Shown: positions 9,202 to 19,213 of the stretch, piece by piece
Position numbering within the stretch: the stretch's first letter is position 1
Layout of the letters: each line of letters opens with the position of its first letter
Assembly: GCF_010692745.1 (NCBI RefSeq)
Contig: NZ_JAAHTB010000009.1
Location: 78,778 to 142,777, forward strand
DNA length: 64,000 nt
Origin: Methylobacterium sp. BTF04
GTDB taxonomy: Bacteria > Pseudomonadota > Alphaproteobacteria > Rhizobiales > Beijerinckiaceae
Direction: 5' to 3'
The notes under the pieces: generated by a model
What the model was told of the DNA's origin: nothing
The model's input: only the letters and a program-made list of their open reading frames with translations
The model's database searches: none
Translations under genes and position numbers: made by a program

Positions 9202-10305
9202 GTGCCAGGATCTGAGGGTTTGAGCGGACGCGGCGGCGTGCGCGGCCGGGGGCCGGCGACACGCGCCGACGAGATCGTCGAATCCGTCGAAGTTTCGCTG
9301 ACATTCGACGACAACCGCCTCGCGAGCCTCGTCTTCGGCCAGTACGACCAGAACGTCGCCCATATCGAGCGCCGCCTCTCGGTGACCGCCACGGCGCTCG
9401 GCAATCACCTCGTCCTCAAGGGCTCACCGGAAACCGCCGAGAAATCGCGCAAGGTGTTCGAGCGCCTCTACGCCCGCGTGAAGGCGAGCGGCACCGCGCT
9501 CACGCTCGGCGACGTCGACGGCGCGATCCAGGAGACGACGCAGCAGGGAAATCTGTTCCCGGCCGCCGAGGTCAGCGCCGAGCCGGACCGCGCGGTCTTC
9601 GACCAGATCGCCACCCGCCGCCGTGGCGCCGTGCGCGCCCGCAACGCGGCGCAGGACGCCTACATCAAGGCCTTGCGGACCAACGAACTCGTCTTCGCCG
9701 AGGGGCCGGCCGGTACCGGCAAGACCTGGCTCGCGGTGGGTCACGCGGTCTCGCTGCTGGAACAGGGCCATGTCGAGCGCCTGATCCTGTCGCGCCCCGC
9801 CGTCGAGGCCGGCGAGCGCCTCGGCTTCCTGCCCGGCGACATGCGCGACAAGGTCGATCCCTACCTGCGCCCGATCTACGACGCGCTCTATGATTTCATG
9901 GAGGCGCGCCATGTCGACCGCAGCCTGCAGACCGGCATCATCGAGATCGCGCCGCTCGCCTTCATGCGTGGTCGCACGCTCACCAATGCCGTGGTGCTGC
10001 TCGACGAGGCGCAGAACACCACCTCGATGCAGATGAAGATGTTCCTGACCCGGCTCGGCGAGAATTCCCGGATGATCATCACCGGAGATCCGAGCCAGGT
10101 CGACCTGCCGCCGGGCCAGCGCTCGGGGTTGGTCGAGGCGGTCAACATCCTCGACGGCGTCGAGGGCATCGGCCGCGTCACCTTCCGGGATGTCGACGTG
10201 GTGCGTCACGACCTCGTGCGCCGCATCGTGACGGCCTATGAATCGGCCGCCCACGGCGAGCACGAGGCGGACCGCAACCCCAACCCGCGTCGCCGCCTGT
10301 ATTGA
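9202..10305 (+). CDS. PhoH-family ATPase
   Basis: A 367-residue PhoH-like protein. Walker A is G-P-A-G-T-G-K-T near residue 168 and Walker B is V-V-L-L-D-E-A-Q-N-T. The N-terminal 110 residues resemble the KH-like segment of the PhoH/YbeZ family. YbeZ works with the endonuclease YbeY, which follows directly. I chose the GTG at 9202 because GAGGGAG lies just upstream; the frame is open back to 9061 but that part overlaps miaB. Confidence 0.9.
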   Translation: MPGSEGLSGRGGVRGRGPATRADEIVESVEVSLTFDDNRLASLVFGQYDQNVAHIERRLSVTATALGNHLVLKGSPETAEKSRKVFERLYARVKASGTALTLGDVDGAIQETTQQGNLFPAAEVSAEPDRAVFDQIATRRRGAVRARNAAQDAYIKALRTNELVFAEGPAGTGKTWLAVGHAVSLLEQGHVERLILSRPAVEAGERLGFLPGDMRDKVDPYLRPIYDALYDFMEARHVDRSLQTGIIEIAPLAFMRGRTLTNAVVLLDEAQNTTSMQMKMFLTRLGENSRMIITGDPSQVDLPPGQRSGLVEAVNILDGVEGIGRVTFRDVDVVRHDLVRRIVTAYESAAHGEHEADRNPNPRRRLY

Positions 10306-10313
10306 CGAGTGCC

Positions 10314-10808
10314 ATGACCAACGCCATCGAAGCCGAGATCGACGTCGCCGTCGCGGACCCGCGCTGGGAGACGGTGGCGCCCGATCTCGAGGCGTTCGTG
10401 ATTCGCGCCGTCGAGGCCGCTCTGGCGATCGCACCGAAGCCGCCGGACAGCGCCGTCGAAATCAGCATCCTGCTGACCACCGATGCGATGGTCCAGGACC
10501 TCAATAAGACGTGGCGCGGCAAGGACAAACCCACCAACGTCCTGTCGTTTCCGGCCCCGCCGCAACCCGCCCATGCGGGTGTCGCGACCCCGCTCGGCGA
10601 TGTCGTTCTTGCGTATGACACGATGCTGCGCGAGAGTGCCGAGCAGTCGAAGCCGCTCAGCCACCATCTTGCGCACCTCCTCGTCCATGGCACCCTTCAT
10701 CTCCTCGGCCAGGACCACGAGACCGGCGAATCGGATGCGGAGGCTATGGAAGCCCTCGAAATCGCGGCGCTTCGTGCTCTCGGTGTGCCCGACCCCTACG
10801 CCGATTGA
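10314..10808 (+). CDS. ybeY: Endoribonuclease YbeY
   Basis: A 164-residue single-strand endoribonuclease used in 16S rRNA maturation and ribosome quality control. The zinc site H-G-T-L-H-L-L-G-Q-D-H is complete (H-x3-H-x5-H), preceded by the typical K-P-T-N-V-L-S-F-P. The ATG at 10314 lies nine bases after the phoH stop; an in-frame TTG at 10302 would overlap phoH. The link to phoH matches the known YbeZ-YbeY pairing. Confidence 0.95.
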   Translation: MTNAIEAEIDVAVADPRWETVAPDLEAFVIRAVEAALAIAPKPPDSAVEISILLTTDAMVQDLNKTWRGKDKPTNVLSFPAPPQPAHAGVATPLGDVVLAYDTMLRESAEQSKPLSHHLAHLLVHGTLHLLGQDHETGESDAEAMEALEIAALRALGVPDPYAD

Positions 10809-10853
10809 GCGGCGATACCGGCGATACCGCCTGAACTCCCAGATCAGAGAGAC

Positions 10854-11969
10854 ATGACCAACGATCGAAGTCGCGGCGCGGCCCAGGCCGCGTCCAGCAG
10901 CAGTGATGGCGAGGCCCACGTCCGTGAGCCTTGGTACGACCGTCTCCTGCAGGTTTTCCACCTTCGGCCGCGCGATTCGTTGCGCGACGATATCGAAGAC
11001 GCCCTGGCCGAGCCCGGCACGGGCGAGAACGCGTTCTCGCCGCTCGAGCGGGCGATGCTCAAGAACGTGCTCGGCCTGCACAAGGTGCGGGTGGACGACG
11101 TGATGATTCCGCGGGCCGATATCGTCGCCGTCTCGATGGAGACCAGCCTCGGCGATCTCCTCAAGCTGTTCCGCACCGCCGGCCATTCGCGCCTGCCGGT
11201 CTATGGCGACACCCTCGATGACCCGCGCGGGATGGTTCACATCCGCGACTTCGTCGACCACATCGCCGCCCGCGCCGAAGCGAGCACCCGGCGTCCCGCC
11301 ACGCCGCCGCCCGCGACCGATGGGGTCGTCGAGCCCGTCGCTCCGGTGCCCCGTGCCCGGCGCGGGGTCAGGGCCCAGCGCGCGCTCAACCTCGGCAACG
11401 TCGATCTGTCGGTGACGCTGGCCGCCACCCGCATCCAGCGCCCGGTGCTGTTCGTGCCGCCCTCGATGCCGGCCATCGACCTGCTGGTGCGGATGCAGGC
11501 GACCCGCACCCACATGGCCCTCGTCATCGACGAGTATGGCGGCACCGACGGCCTCATCTCCATCGAGGATCTCATCGAGATGGTGGTGGGCGATATCGAG
11601 GACGAACACGACGTCGCCGAGGGACGCCTCGTCCATCGGGTCGACGGCGAGGGCGATGTCTTCGTCGCCGATGCCCGCGCGGGTCTCGCCGAGGTCTCGG
11701 AGGCCAGCGGCGTCGATCTCGTGGCGGCCGTCGGCGAGATGGCCGAGGAGATCGATACCATCGGCGGCCTGATCGTGACCCTGGCCGGCCGGGTGCCGTC
11801 GCGCGGCGAATTGATCGCCGGGCCGGGCGATCTCGAATTCGAGGTGCTCGACGCCGATCCGCGCCGGGTCAAGCGCCTGCGCCTGCATCGCGGCCAGGCC
11901 AAGATCACCGCCGTGGTGCCGCTGGCCCTGCCCCCGCCGAGTTCCCCCGTCGAGGCGCCCGCCCCGTGA
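10854..11969 (+). CDS. CorC/HlyC-type CBS-domain protein
   Basis: A 371-residue soluble member of the hemolysin C/CorC family. Two CBS motifs span about residues 80-245 ([14 protein letters not shown] begins the first; [16 protein letters not shown] ends the second), followed by a CorC_HlyC domain. A proline-rich linker of about 40 residues separates the two CBS units, longer than usual. It has no DUF21 membrane domain. The family is linked to Mg/Co efflux. It lies between ybeY and lnt. Confidence 0.9.
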   Translation: MTNDRSRGAAQAASSSSDGEAHVREPWYDRLLQVFHLRPRDSLRDDIEDALAEPGTGENAFSPLERAMLKNVLGLHKVRVDDVMIPRADIVAVSMETSLGDLLKLFRTAGHSRLPVYGDTLDDPRGMVHIRDFVDHIAARAEASTRRPATPPPATDGVVEPVAPVPRARRGVRAQRALNLGNVDLSVTLAATRIQRPVLFVPPSMPAIDLLVRMQATRTHMALVIDEYGGTDGLISIEDLIEMVVGDIEDEHDVAEGRLVHRVDGEGDVFVADARAGLAEVSEASGVDLVAAVGEMAEEIDTIGGLIVTLAGRVPSRGELIAGPGDLEFEVLDADPRRVKRLRLHRGQAKITAVVPLALPPPSSPVEAPAP

Positions 11970-11979
11970 CGGACTCGGT

Positions 11980-13668
11980 ATGATGAGCGAGACCTTCGAC
12001 GGCCCCGCCGCGCACGCCTTTCGCGCGCCGGCGACGGGCCCGCTCTCGGGGCTCGCGCACTGGGTGATGCTCACCTCGGGCTGGCGTCGCCTCGTGCTCG
12101 CCGCGATGGCCGGTGCGTTTGGCGCCTTGGCGATGCCGCCCTTCGGCCTGCTGCCGGCCCTCGCGGTCTCGCTCACCGTCGCGGTCTGGCTCATCGACGG
12201 GGCGGCCACCGGCCGGCGCGGCAATCTCGGCGCGGTCCTCGCCTGTGCGGTGATCGGCTGGGCCTGGGGCTTCGGCTATCTCACCGCCGGCTTGTGGTGG
12301 CTGGGCTCCGCCTTCCTCGTCGAGGCGGAGGAATTCCTGTGGGCCTTGCCGCTCGGGGTCGTCGGCCTGCCGGCGGTGCTGGCGCTGTTCTATGCCTTCG
12401 GCTTTGCCCTCGCGCGGCTGGTCTGGTCGCGCGGCAATGGCCGTCTGTTCGCCTTGGCCTTCGGTCTGGCCACCTGCGAGTGGCTGCGCGGCCACCTGTT
12501 CACCGGCTTTCCCTGGAACACCCTCGGCATGGCGCTCGGCCAGAATCTCTGGCTGATGCAGGGCGCGGCGGTGATCGGGCTCTACGGTCTGACCCTCCTC
12601 GTCATCGCCATCGCCGCCGCCCCGGCGACGCTGGCGACAGCCGACACCACGGCCGGGCGCCTCGGCCCCGTTGCCCTCGCCGCAGTGGCGCTTGCCGCCC
12701 TCGCCGCCTTCGGCGTGGCGCGTCTTCCCGCCGGCCCGGATCCGCGCGTGGCCGGAGTGCGGCTTCGCCTCGTCCAGCCGAACCTCAATCAGGACGCCAA
12801 GTTCCGCCCGGAAAATCGCGAGGACATCCTCGATCGCTACCTCGCATTGAGCGACCGCGCCGCCGCTCCCGACCGCTCCGGCATCGCCGATGTCACCCAC
12901 GTGATCTGGCCCGAATCGGCATTCCCGTTCCTGATCCAGCGCGATCCGCGGGCGCTCGCCCGCATCGCCGCCGCGTTCCCGCCCGGCAAGCAGCTCATCA
13001 CCGGGGCGGCCCGCGCCGAAGAAGCGTTGCCCAACGAGCGCCCGCGCTTCTTCAACGCGATTTTCACCATCGCCGCCGGACCGAAGCTCGGGGACGTCTA
13101 CGACAAGGTCCACCTCGTCCCCTTCGGCGAGTACCTGCCGGCGCCCCTCGATGCGTTCCTGCGTGCCCTCCACATCCGCCAGTTCGTGTCGATCCCGGGC
13201 GGCTTCACCGCCGGCACCCGCGCCGGTCAGCGCATCCTCACCGTGCCGGGCCTGCCGCCGGTAGCGGCCACCATCTGCTACGAGGCGATCTTTCCCGGTC
13301 AGATCGTCCCGATGGCGGCCCCCGGAGCGCCGCCGGTGGTCCCGGGCCTGATCCTGAACCTCACGAACGATGCGTGGTTCGGCGATACGCCCGGCCCGCG
13401 CCAGCACTTCGCCCAGGCCCGCCTGCGGGCCGTCGAGGAGGGGCTGCCTCTGGTGCGCGACGCCAATACCGGCATCTCGGCGGTGGTCGACGCGCACGGG
13501 CGCATCACCGCGAGCCTGCCCCTCGGTGTCGAGGGTGTGCTCGATGCGGATCTGCCGGCGCGGATCTCCGGTCGGACGCTCTATGCAAGCCTGGGCGATG
13601 CGCCGTTCGGCATCCTGCTCGCGGCGAGCCTGCTCTGCGCCATCGCGGCGAGGCGACGCGGCGCGTGA
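11980..13668 (+). CDS. lnt: Apolipoprotein N-acyltransferase
   Basis: A 562-residue inner-membrane enzyme that adds the third acyl chain to lipoproteins. The N-terminal half has about six membrane spans; the C-terminal half is a nitrilase domain with the triad regions W-P-E-S-A-F-P-F (Glu), [10 protein letters not shown] (Lys) and [10 protein letters not shown] (Cys). The start follows the corC stop by 10 bases. Its last codons overlap the GTG of the next gene by four bases, so the two are probably co-translated. Confidence 0.95.
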   Translation: MMSETFDGPAAHAFRAPATGPLSGLAHWVMLTSGWRRLVLAAMAGAFGALAMPPFGLLPALAVSLTVAVWLIDGAATGRRGNLGAVLACAVIGWAWGFGYLTAGLWWLGSAFLVEAEEFLWALPLGVVGLPAVLALFYAFGFALARLVWSRGNGRLFALAFGLATCEWLRGHLFTGFPWNTLGMALGQNLWLMQGAAVIGLYGLTLLVIAIAAAPATLATADTTAGRLGPVALAAVALAALAAFGVARLPAGPDPRVAGVRLRLVQPNLNQDAKFRPENREDILDRYLALSDRAAAPDRSGIADVTHVIWPESAFPFLIQRDPRALARIAAAFPPGKQLITGAARAEEALPNERPRFFNAIFTIAAGPKLGDVYDKVHLVPFGEYLPAPLDAFLRALHIRQFVSIPGGFTAGTRAGQRILTVPGLPPVAATICYEAIFPGQIVPMAAPGAPPVVPGLILNLTNDAWFGDTPGPRQHFAQARLRAVEEGLPLVRDANTGISAVVDAHGRITASLPLGVEGVLDADLPARISGRTLYASLGDAPFGILLAASLLCAIAARRRGA

Positions 13669-14840
13669 CATCCGGGACGCAGACCACCACGCGGCCCGTT
13701 CTCGTCGGGCTCGGGATCGTGTTCGTGGCGTTCAACATGCGTCCGGCGCTCACCACTGTCGGGCCATTGCTCGCGACGATCCGCAGCGACATCGGCCTGA
13801 GTGCGGCCGGCGCGGCGTTCCTCACCACCCTGCCCGTCCTGTGCATCGGCCTCGCCTGCGCCCTCGGGCCCTTAGTGATCCGGCATCTCGGCCCCGACCG
13901 GGGCGTGCTCGCGGCGGTGGTGATCGTGGCGATCGGCTCGGCATTGCGCGGTTTTGGCGGCACCGTCCCGCTGTTTGCCGGCGCCTGCCTCGCGGCCCTC
14001 GGGATCGGGCTTTCCGGCGTGCTGTTGCCCGGCCTGGTCAAGCGCGATTTTCCCGGCCAGGCCGGCGCGATGACCGGGCTCTACACCATGGTGTTGTGCC
14101 TCGGCGCGGCCGCCGGCGCCGGCCTCTCGGTGCCGCTTGCCGACACGCTGGGTGGCTGGTCCACCGCGCTCGCCGTATGGGGCGTGCCCGCCCTTTTCGC
14201 GGCTTGCGCCTGGGCGCCCTTCGCACGCGCCGCCCCGCCGGCCGAGGGCGCGGTACGTCGCCCTTCGCTCTGGCGCGACGGGCTCGCGTGGCAGGTGACC
14301 GGCTTCATGGGACTGCAATCGTCGCTGGCCTACATCATGTTCGGCTGGCTGCCGGTCCTGCTGCACGACCGCGGCCTGAGCGCGGTCGATGCCGGGTTCG
14401 TGTCGTCGCTGATGAGCCTCGGGCAGGCGCCGGCCGCGCTTCTGGTGCCCACCCTCGCCGCCCGTGTCCGCGATCAACGCCTGTTCGTGGTCGGACTCCT
14501 CGCGCTGGCCGTCGGCGCGCTGCTCGCCTTGGCGATCGGCCCGGTCGGCCTCGCCCGGCCGATCGGGATGCTGCTCGGCTTCGGCCTCGGCGGCCTGTTC
14601 GGCCTCGGGCTCACCATCATCGTCCTGCGCGCGCGCGACGCCGCCTCGACGGCGTCCCTGGCGGCGATGTCCCAGAGCGTCGGCTACACCCTCGCCGCCT
14701 TCGGTCCCTTGAGCTTCGGCCTCGCCCACGACCGCAGCGGCGGGTGGGGCGCCTCCATCGTACTGTTCTGCGCGATCGCGTTCGGCGCCCTGGTTTTCGG
14801 GCTCGGTGCCGGCCGCGATCGCAAGGTCGGCGCTCCCTGA
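13665..14840 (+). CDS. MFS transporter of the CynX/NimT type
   Basis: A 391-residue, roughly 12-span permease. The beginning L-G-I-V-F-V-A-F-N-M-R-P-A-L-T-T-V-G-P-L-L is the signature of the cyanate/2-nitroimidazole transporter subfamily. I chose the GTG at 13665, which overlaps the lnt stop (GTGA). The frame runs open far upstream, but that stretch is the shadow of lnt. The substrate is unknown. Neighbours of lnt in related genomes are often regulatory or methionine genes, so the transporter looks like a local insertion into the order. Confidence 0.85.
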   Translation: MTSGTQTTTRPVLVGLGIVFVAFNMRPALTTVGPLLATIRSDIGLSAAGAAFLTTLPVLCIGLACALGPLVIRHLGPDRGVLAAVVIVAIGSALRGFGGTVPLFAGACLAALGIGLSGVLLPGLVKRDFPGQAGAMTGLYTMVLCLGAAAGAGLSVPLADTLGGWSTALAVWGVPALFAACAWAPFARAAPPAEGAVRRPSLWRDGLAWQVTGFMGLQSSLAYIMFGWLPVLLHDRGLSAVDAGFVSSLMSLGQAPAALLVPTLAARVRDQRLFVVGLLALAVGALLALAIGPVGLARPIGMLLGFGLGGLFGLGLTIIVLRARDAASTASLAAMSQSVGYTLAAFGPLSFGLAHDRSGGWGASIVLFCAIAFGALVFGLGAGRDRKVGAP

Positions 14841-14925
14841 CGAACGCGCGCGACGTCCGCTCTCGACGTCCCGCAGCCCCGTTTGGGGTCGATGCACGCT
14901 GTCTTGGGAGACGACGAAGCGCGGT

Positions 14926-16935
14926 TCAGGCGATAGCCCGAATCGAAGGGTAATTTTCCGTCGTGCCGGTCGCCGTAATTGGGGCGGTGATAGCGTTCTG
15001 CGTTATCCAGGCGAGGGTCTGCGTCTGCGGCATGGGCCGTGCGAAATAGTAGCCCTGCAGGACGGGACATCCGAGACCGGTCAGTATCTCCGCCTGCGCC
15101 TTGGTCTCGATGCCTTCGGCGACCACATCGACTCCGAGGGATTGCGCGAAGGCGAAGATCGCTCCCGTGAGCCGGCGATCCTTATGGTCGCCACCGACAT
15201 CCTGGATGAAGCTCTTGTCGATCTTGATGCCGTCGAAGTTGATCGTGCGCAGGGAGCCAATCGACGAATAGGCGACGCCGAAATCGTCGACGATGATTCG
15301 GACGCCCATCCGTCTCAAGGCGGCGAGATCGTCGCCTCCGCGCTCGGTGGAGTACACGGCCTCTTCGGTGATCTCGACGGCGATCGATGTCGGGGCGATC
15401 CTGTGCGTCGTCAGTTCCTCGGCGATCATGTCGGCGACCCGATAAGTGCCGAACTCGTCAGGCGAGACATTGAGCGACACGACGATGTCCGGGCGTCCCA
15501 GCTGCGCGAGGACCTGTGCCATGCGGCACACGCCCTGAAACACGGCCCGGGTGAGACGCTCGGATTGCCGTGTGGCGGCCGCGGCCTTGACCACATCGGG
15601 CGGTGACAGCCATCCGAGTTCATGATGCTTCCAGCGCAGGAGCGCTTCCAATCCGCAGACCTTGCCGGTCCGGCTATCAACCTGCGGCTGGAACCAGACC
15701 TCGATGCGTCCCTCGTCGACAGCGAGGGTGAGGTCCCGTCCGATCCGTTGCCGGGTCACCGTCTCGCGCCGCATGTCGTCGCTGAAGGCGCACCAGGTCG
15801 AGCGGCCAGCCGACTTCGCGTGGTAGAGGGCGATATCGGCGCAGACCTGGAGGTCCTTCATCGTGGCACCGTCTTTCGGAAAGCGTGCGAAGCCGACGCT
15901 GGCGCCGGCTTGCCACGCCCGATCGGAGAGCCGGAAAGGCTCGCGGAGCCTGTCCACGATCGTTGCGGCGATCGCCTCGTCCTCCGCCTCCATCCTCGGC
16001 CGGAAGATGAGCGCGGCGAATTCGTCGCCGCCGAGACGTGCGATGAGATCGTCGGGGGTGAGAAGGCTGTTCAGCCGGCGAGCAACTTCTATCAATGCCT
16101 CGTCGCCTTCCGCATGTCCGAGCGTGTCGTTGATCTCCTTGAAGTGGTCCAGATCGATCAACATGACCGTCACATCGCCCTCGCCCGAGGAGGAACGCGT
16201 CAGAAACTGGTCGAACGCCTTCTGATAGGCGACCCGGTTGGCGAGACCGGTGAGGTGATCGTGGTTCGCGACGTATTCCAGGCGATGGACAGCCTGCGTC
16301 GCCACGACATTCGCCGCTTGCAACGATTCGGCGAGGTGAGTCGCCTCGTACTTCAGGCGTGTGGAATCCTTGAAGTGCCGCTCGGTCTTGCTCGTGGACC
16401 TGACCATCATGACGAAGAGCAGGAGCAGGTTCATTGCGATAACCCGCGATGCGATCAGGTCGGCGCTCGCGTAGAGCAGGATCAGCACGAGATTGCTTGG
16501 GAGGACGAAGGCGGGGACGACCCCCCGGTGTGCCCGCGATTCGATCACCGCACCAGCCGTAATCCCGCAAAAAGCCAGACCCGTTGCGATGGTGTAGGCC
16601 TGCCCGGCAATCGCGATCCCGATGAGACCGACCGTCCAGCTGAGGCCGGAGAAAAATGCGCCGATGGTCAAATAGCGGAGCACGCGATCGGGGTGCCGCT
16701 CCGACGTCCCGCTCCGCCACCAGTATGAGGCCAGGCTGATACGAATGGCGTTGTAGACGGCATTGGAGCCGACCCAGGCGAGCAGGAACCTGTGGTCGAC
16801 GCTGGGCCACATCATGAAGGTGAGACAGAAAGAAACGAAGACGTTCGAGATCAGCGTGGTGAATAACGCATGGTGGACGGCGCTGAGTTGATCTCGCATT
16901 ACGAGCGACTCGATTGTCTGCGACTGTCTGCTCAT
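14926..16935 (-). CDS. Membrane-bound GGDEF-EAL protein (c-di-GMP turnover)
   Basis: From the ATG at 16935 the protein has 669 residues: an N-terminal membrane sensor with about five hydrophobic spans (to about residue 185), a short coiled stretch, a GGDEF domain with R-L-G-G-D-E-F-A-A-L near residue 300, and an EAL domain with L-E-A-L-L-R-W-K near residue 432 and D-D-F-G-V-A-Y-S-S further on. Both catalytic motifs look intact, so it could make or break c-di-GMP. The open frame continues to 17241, but the extra codons are AT-rich with no domain; a start at 17010 is the main alternative. It converges on the MFS gene. Confidence 0.88.
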   Translation of the reverse strand: MSRQSQTIESLVMRDQLSAVHHALFTTLISNVFVSFCLTFMMWPSVDHRFLLAWVGSNAVYNAIRISLASYWWRSGTSERHPDRVLRYLTIGAFFSGLSWTVGLIGIAIAGQAYTIATGLAFCGITAGAVIESRAHRGVVPAFVLPSNLVLILLYASADLIASRVIAMNLLLLFVMMVRSTSKTERHFKDSTRLKYEATHLAESLQAANVVATQAVHRLEYVANHDHLTGLANRVAYQKAFDQFLTRSSSGEGDVTVMLIDLDHFKEINDTLGHAEGDEALIEVARRLNSLLTPDDLIARLGGDEFAALIFRPRMEAEDEAIAATIVDRLREPFRLSDRAWQAGASVGFARFPKDGATMKDLQVCADIALYHAKSAGRSTWCAFSDDMRRETVTRQRIGRDLTLAVDEGRIEVWFQPQVDSRTGKVCGLEALLRWKHHELGWLSPPDVVKAAAATRQSERLTRAVFQGVCRMAQVLAQLGRPDIVVSLNVSPDEFGTYRVADMIAEELTTHRIAPTSIAVEITEEAVYSTERGGDDLAALRRMGVRIIVDDFGVAYSSIGSLRTINFDGIKIDKSFIQDVGGDHKDRRLTGAIFAFAQSLGVDVVAEGIETKAQAEILTGLGCPVLQGYYFARPMPQTQTLAWITQNAITAPITATGTTENYPSIRAIA

Positions 16936-17394
16936 CGTTCGCGCAACCTGCTCACCGTGGCGAAAAATGATTCGCACAACCAGACCTCCCCAATAGGCAG
17001 CGAGAAACATGAAAAAAATCTTGCCAGCAGGCGGGAGTGGTGACGAGATACAAATAGTCTGGTGAATAAATTTGTGGATAGACGGTATTATACAGAGATT
17101 AAGCCGATTCTTATCAAGAATTAATCGAGAATATAGACGTATATACCGGTAAATATCCGGCAACACGACAATCCGATTTTCGGAGATAAGCTTTTGGTGC
17201 GAAAACGGGCTTGCGATTTCTAGCAGGCCATGACGCCACATCGCTGCTGCGTCGGGGCGCGTGCCGGCGGTTTCTTCATCGGCACGTCGCGTGCTTACTG
17301 TTGCTTGTTGAGCGTCGTCTCCAACTTGCCCAGGGTCGCATCACAGTCACCGCTCTGTCGGCCCGGCCCCGGCAGGGCGCCGCATTTGGGCACG
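16936..17394 (-). other. AT-rich upstream region of the GGDEF-EAL gene
   Basis: No convincing gene. Bases 17036-17180 are clearly richer in A and T than the flanks and contain a perfect palindrome ATTCTT-ATC-AAGAAT at 17107-17121. The nearby run TATATACCGGTAAATATCCGG (17140-17160) has two CCGG boxes. This is probably promoter and operator DNA for the leftward GGDEF-EAL gene. The remaining bases, towards katA, show nothing I can name. Confidence 0.4.
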
Positions 17395-17429
17395 AAAAAG
17401 CCCCGCAGGGTCGGAGGACCCTGCGAGGC
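17395..17429 (-). terminator. Rho-independent terminator of katA
   Basis: On the minus strand the stem GCCTCGCAGGGTC pairs with GACCCTGCGGGGC around a four-base loop (one G-T pair) and runs into five T, about 33 bases after the katA stop. Confidence 0.9.
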
Positions 17430-17462
17430 TCTTGGCCGTCCTGGAACGACGACGATCTCAGT

Positions 17463-19052
17463 TCACTCGGCGGCGACGCGGTGGGCGTGGCTGCCATCGG
17501 TGTAGGTCTCGGCCTGGAGACGCTGTCCCGGAGCCGCGCGGCCCGGCAGCGGCGGCAGGGCAAGGGCCTTTCGAAGGTCGATGCCCGCCCCCTCGGCGAC
17601 CCGGCGGCCGTAGTCGGCGTCGGCATGAGAGAAGTGCCAGACCATCCGGAGCTGGATCGCCTCGGGGCATTCCTTCATGTCGGCCACGAGATTGGCGATC
17701 AGGTCGTCGCGCTCCCAGGTCTCGAACGAGCGGTAGCGCACGCCGGCCTGGACGTAGTCGTCCTCGGTGCGGCTCGTCTGATAGCGACCGAGCTGCCCCT
17801 GGATCGGCTGGTGATACTCGCGCGCGGGCTTGGGTGCCTCCGCGAGGCCGCCCTGGATCGTGCTCGGCTCGTAGTTGACGTGCTTGTTCGAACCGAGCCC
17901 GTCGACGTAGTGGGTCATCTGGCCGTCACGCTGGTTGCTGGCGACCTTCACGCCGGGAGCCGGCGCGTTGATCGGAAGCTGCAGGTAGTTCGGGCCGACG
18001 CGGTAGCGCTGGGTGTCCGAGTAGGACAGCGTGCGCCCCTGGAGCATCTTGTCGTCCGAGAAGTCGATGCCGTCCACGAGCACGCCGGTACCGAAGGCCG
18101 ATTGCTCGACCTCGGCGAAGAAGTTGTCGGGCACCCGGTCGAGCACCATCCGGCCGCAGGGGCGCAGCGGGAAGTCTTCCACCGGCCACAGCTTGGTGTC
18201 GTCGAGGGGATCGAACGACAGGTGATCGTTCGGGCCGTCCGGCATGATCTGCACCGAGAATTCCCACTCGGGGAAATTGCCGGCGGCGATGGTGTCGTAC
18301 AGGTCCTTCGTGGCGTGGCCGACATCCTTGGCCTGCACCGCTTCGGCCTGGGCCGAGGTCAGGTTCCGCACGCCCTGCTTCGGGGTCCAGTGGAACTTGC
18401 ACAGCACCGCTTCGCCCGCATCGTTGACGAGCTTGTAGGTGTTGACGCCCGAGCCCTCCATCTCGCGATAGTTCGCGGGGATGCCCCAGGGCGACTTCAG
18501 GTGCGTGACCATGTGGATCGACTCGGGGTGGGCCGCCACGAAGTCGAAGAAGCGCCAGGCCTCCTGGCGGTTGGTCACCGGGTCGGGCTTGAACGCGTGG
18601 ATCATGTCGGGGAACTTGATCGCGTCACGAATGAAGAAGACCTTGAGGTTGTTGCCGACGAGATCCCAGTTTCCGTCGACGGTCTTGAACTTCACCGCAA
18701 AGCCGCGCGGGTCGCGGGCGGTCTCGGGGCTCTCCTTGGCACCGGCCACGGTGGAGAAGCGCACGAACATCGGCGTCTTCACGCCGGTCTCGTTGAGGAC
18801 GCGGGCGCGGGTGTACTTGGAAGCCGGCTCGTCGCCGATCGTGCCATAGGCCTCGAAGAAGCCGTGGGCGCCGGTCCCGCGGGCATGCACCACGCGCTCG
18901 GGGATACGCTCGCGGTCGAAATGCGTGATCTTCTCGATGAACTGGTAGTTCTCGAGGGTCGCCGGGCCGCGCTCGCCGACCGTGCGGGTGCTCTGGTTGT
19001 CACGGACCGGATGGCCCTGGCGGGTGGTCAGTATCGGACGTTGATCGCTCAT
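17463..19052 (-). CDS. katA: Monofunctional heme catalase
   Basis: A 529-residue catalase that dismutates hydrogen peroxide. The distal His is in [12 protein letters not shown] (H56), the distal Asn in W-D-L-V-G-N-N (134/135), and the heme-ligand Tyr in the [14 protein letters not shown] block. The protein lacks the extra flavodoxin-like domain of large catalases. It is divergent from oxyR across 159 bases, so peroxide-inducible expression through OxyR is very likely. It ends in its own terminator. Confidence 0.96.
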   Translation of the reverse strand: MSDQRPILTTRQGHPVRDNQSTRTVGERGPATLENYQFIEKITHFDRERIPERVVHARGTGAHGFFEAYGTIGDEPASKYTRARVLNETGVKTPMFVRFSTVAGAKESPETARDPRGFAVKFKTVDGNWDLVGNNLKVFFIRDAIKFPDMIHAFKPDPVTNRQEAWRFFDFVAAHPESIHMVTHLKSPWGIPANYREMEGSGVNTYKLVNDAGEAVLCKFHWTPKQGVRNLTSAQAEAVQAKDVGHATKDLYDTIAAGNFPEWEFSVQIMPDGPNDHLSFDPLDDTKLWPVEDFPLRPCGRMVLDRVPDNFFAEVEQSAFGTGVLVDGIDFSDDKMLQGRTLSYSDTQRYRVGPNYLQLPINAPAPGVKVASNQRDGQMTHYVDGLGSNKHVNYEPSTIQGGLAEAPKPAREYHQPIQGQLGRYQTSRTEDDYVQAGVRYRSFETWERDDLIANLVADMKECPEAIQLRMVWHFSHADADYGRRVAEGAGIDLRKALALPPLPGRAAPGQRLQAETYTDGSHAHRVAAE

Positions 19053-19198
19053 GCGGCGCGCGCTCCTCGGCTCAAGGCGGCCAGGACGGGGATGCGGGGG
19101 GACATCGGCCTCGCCCTTCTCCGACCCTGGAATGGTTCTGAGACCGCGTTATGAACCGGTCTCCACCCTTTGACCAATGCATCGTGGCAAAGGTTCTG

Positions 19199-19213
19199 AT
19201 AGGCTGAGCCTAT
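19199..19213. promoter_or_regulatory. OxyR/LysR-type operator overlapping the oxyR start codon
   Basis: The sequence ATAG-GCTGAGC-CTAT is a perfect ATAG-N7-CTAT palindrome, the OxyR half-operator, and also meets the LysR T-N11-A rule. The oxyR ATG begins at 19212, inside it. It lies in the katA-oxyR divergent region, so it could serve both katA activation and oxyR autorepression. A second full ATAG-N7-CTAT element in register was not found. Confidence 0.65.

Noticed and set aside
12294..13664. Long N-terminal extension of the MFS transporter
   Set aside because: The stretch overlaps lnt in another frame and encodes an Arg/Pro-rich sequence without membrane spans; the GTG at 13665 fits the family start.
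16936..17241. N-terminal extension of the GGDEF-EAL protein
   Set aside because: The codons lie in AT-rich DNA with promoter-like features, and the translation is not like any sensor domain I know.
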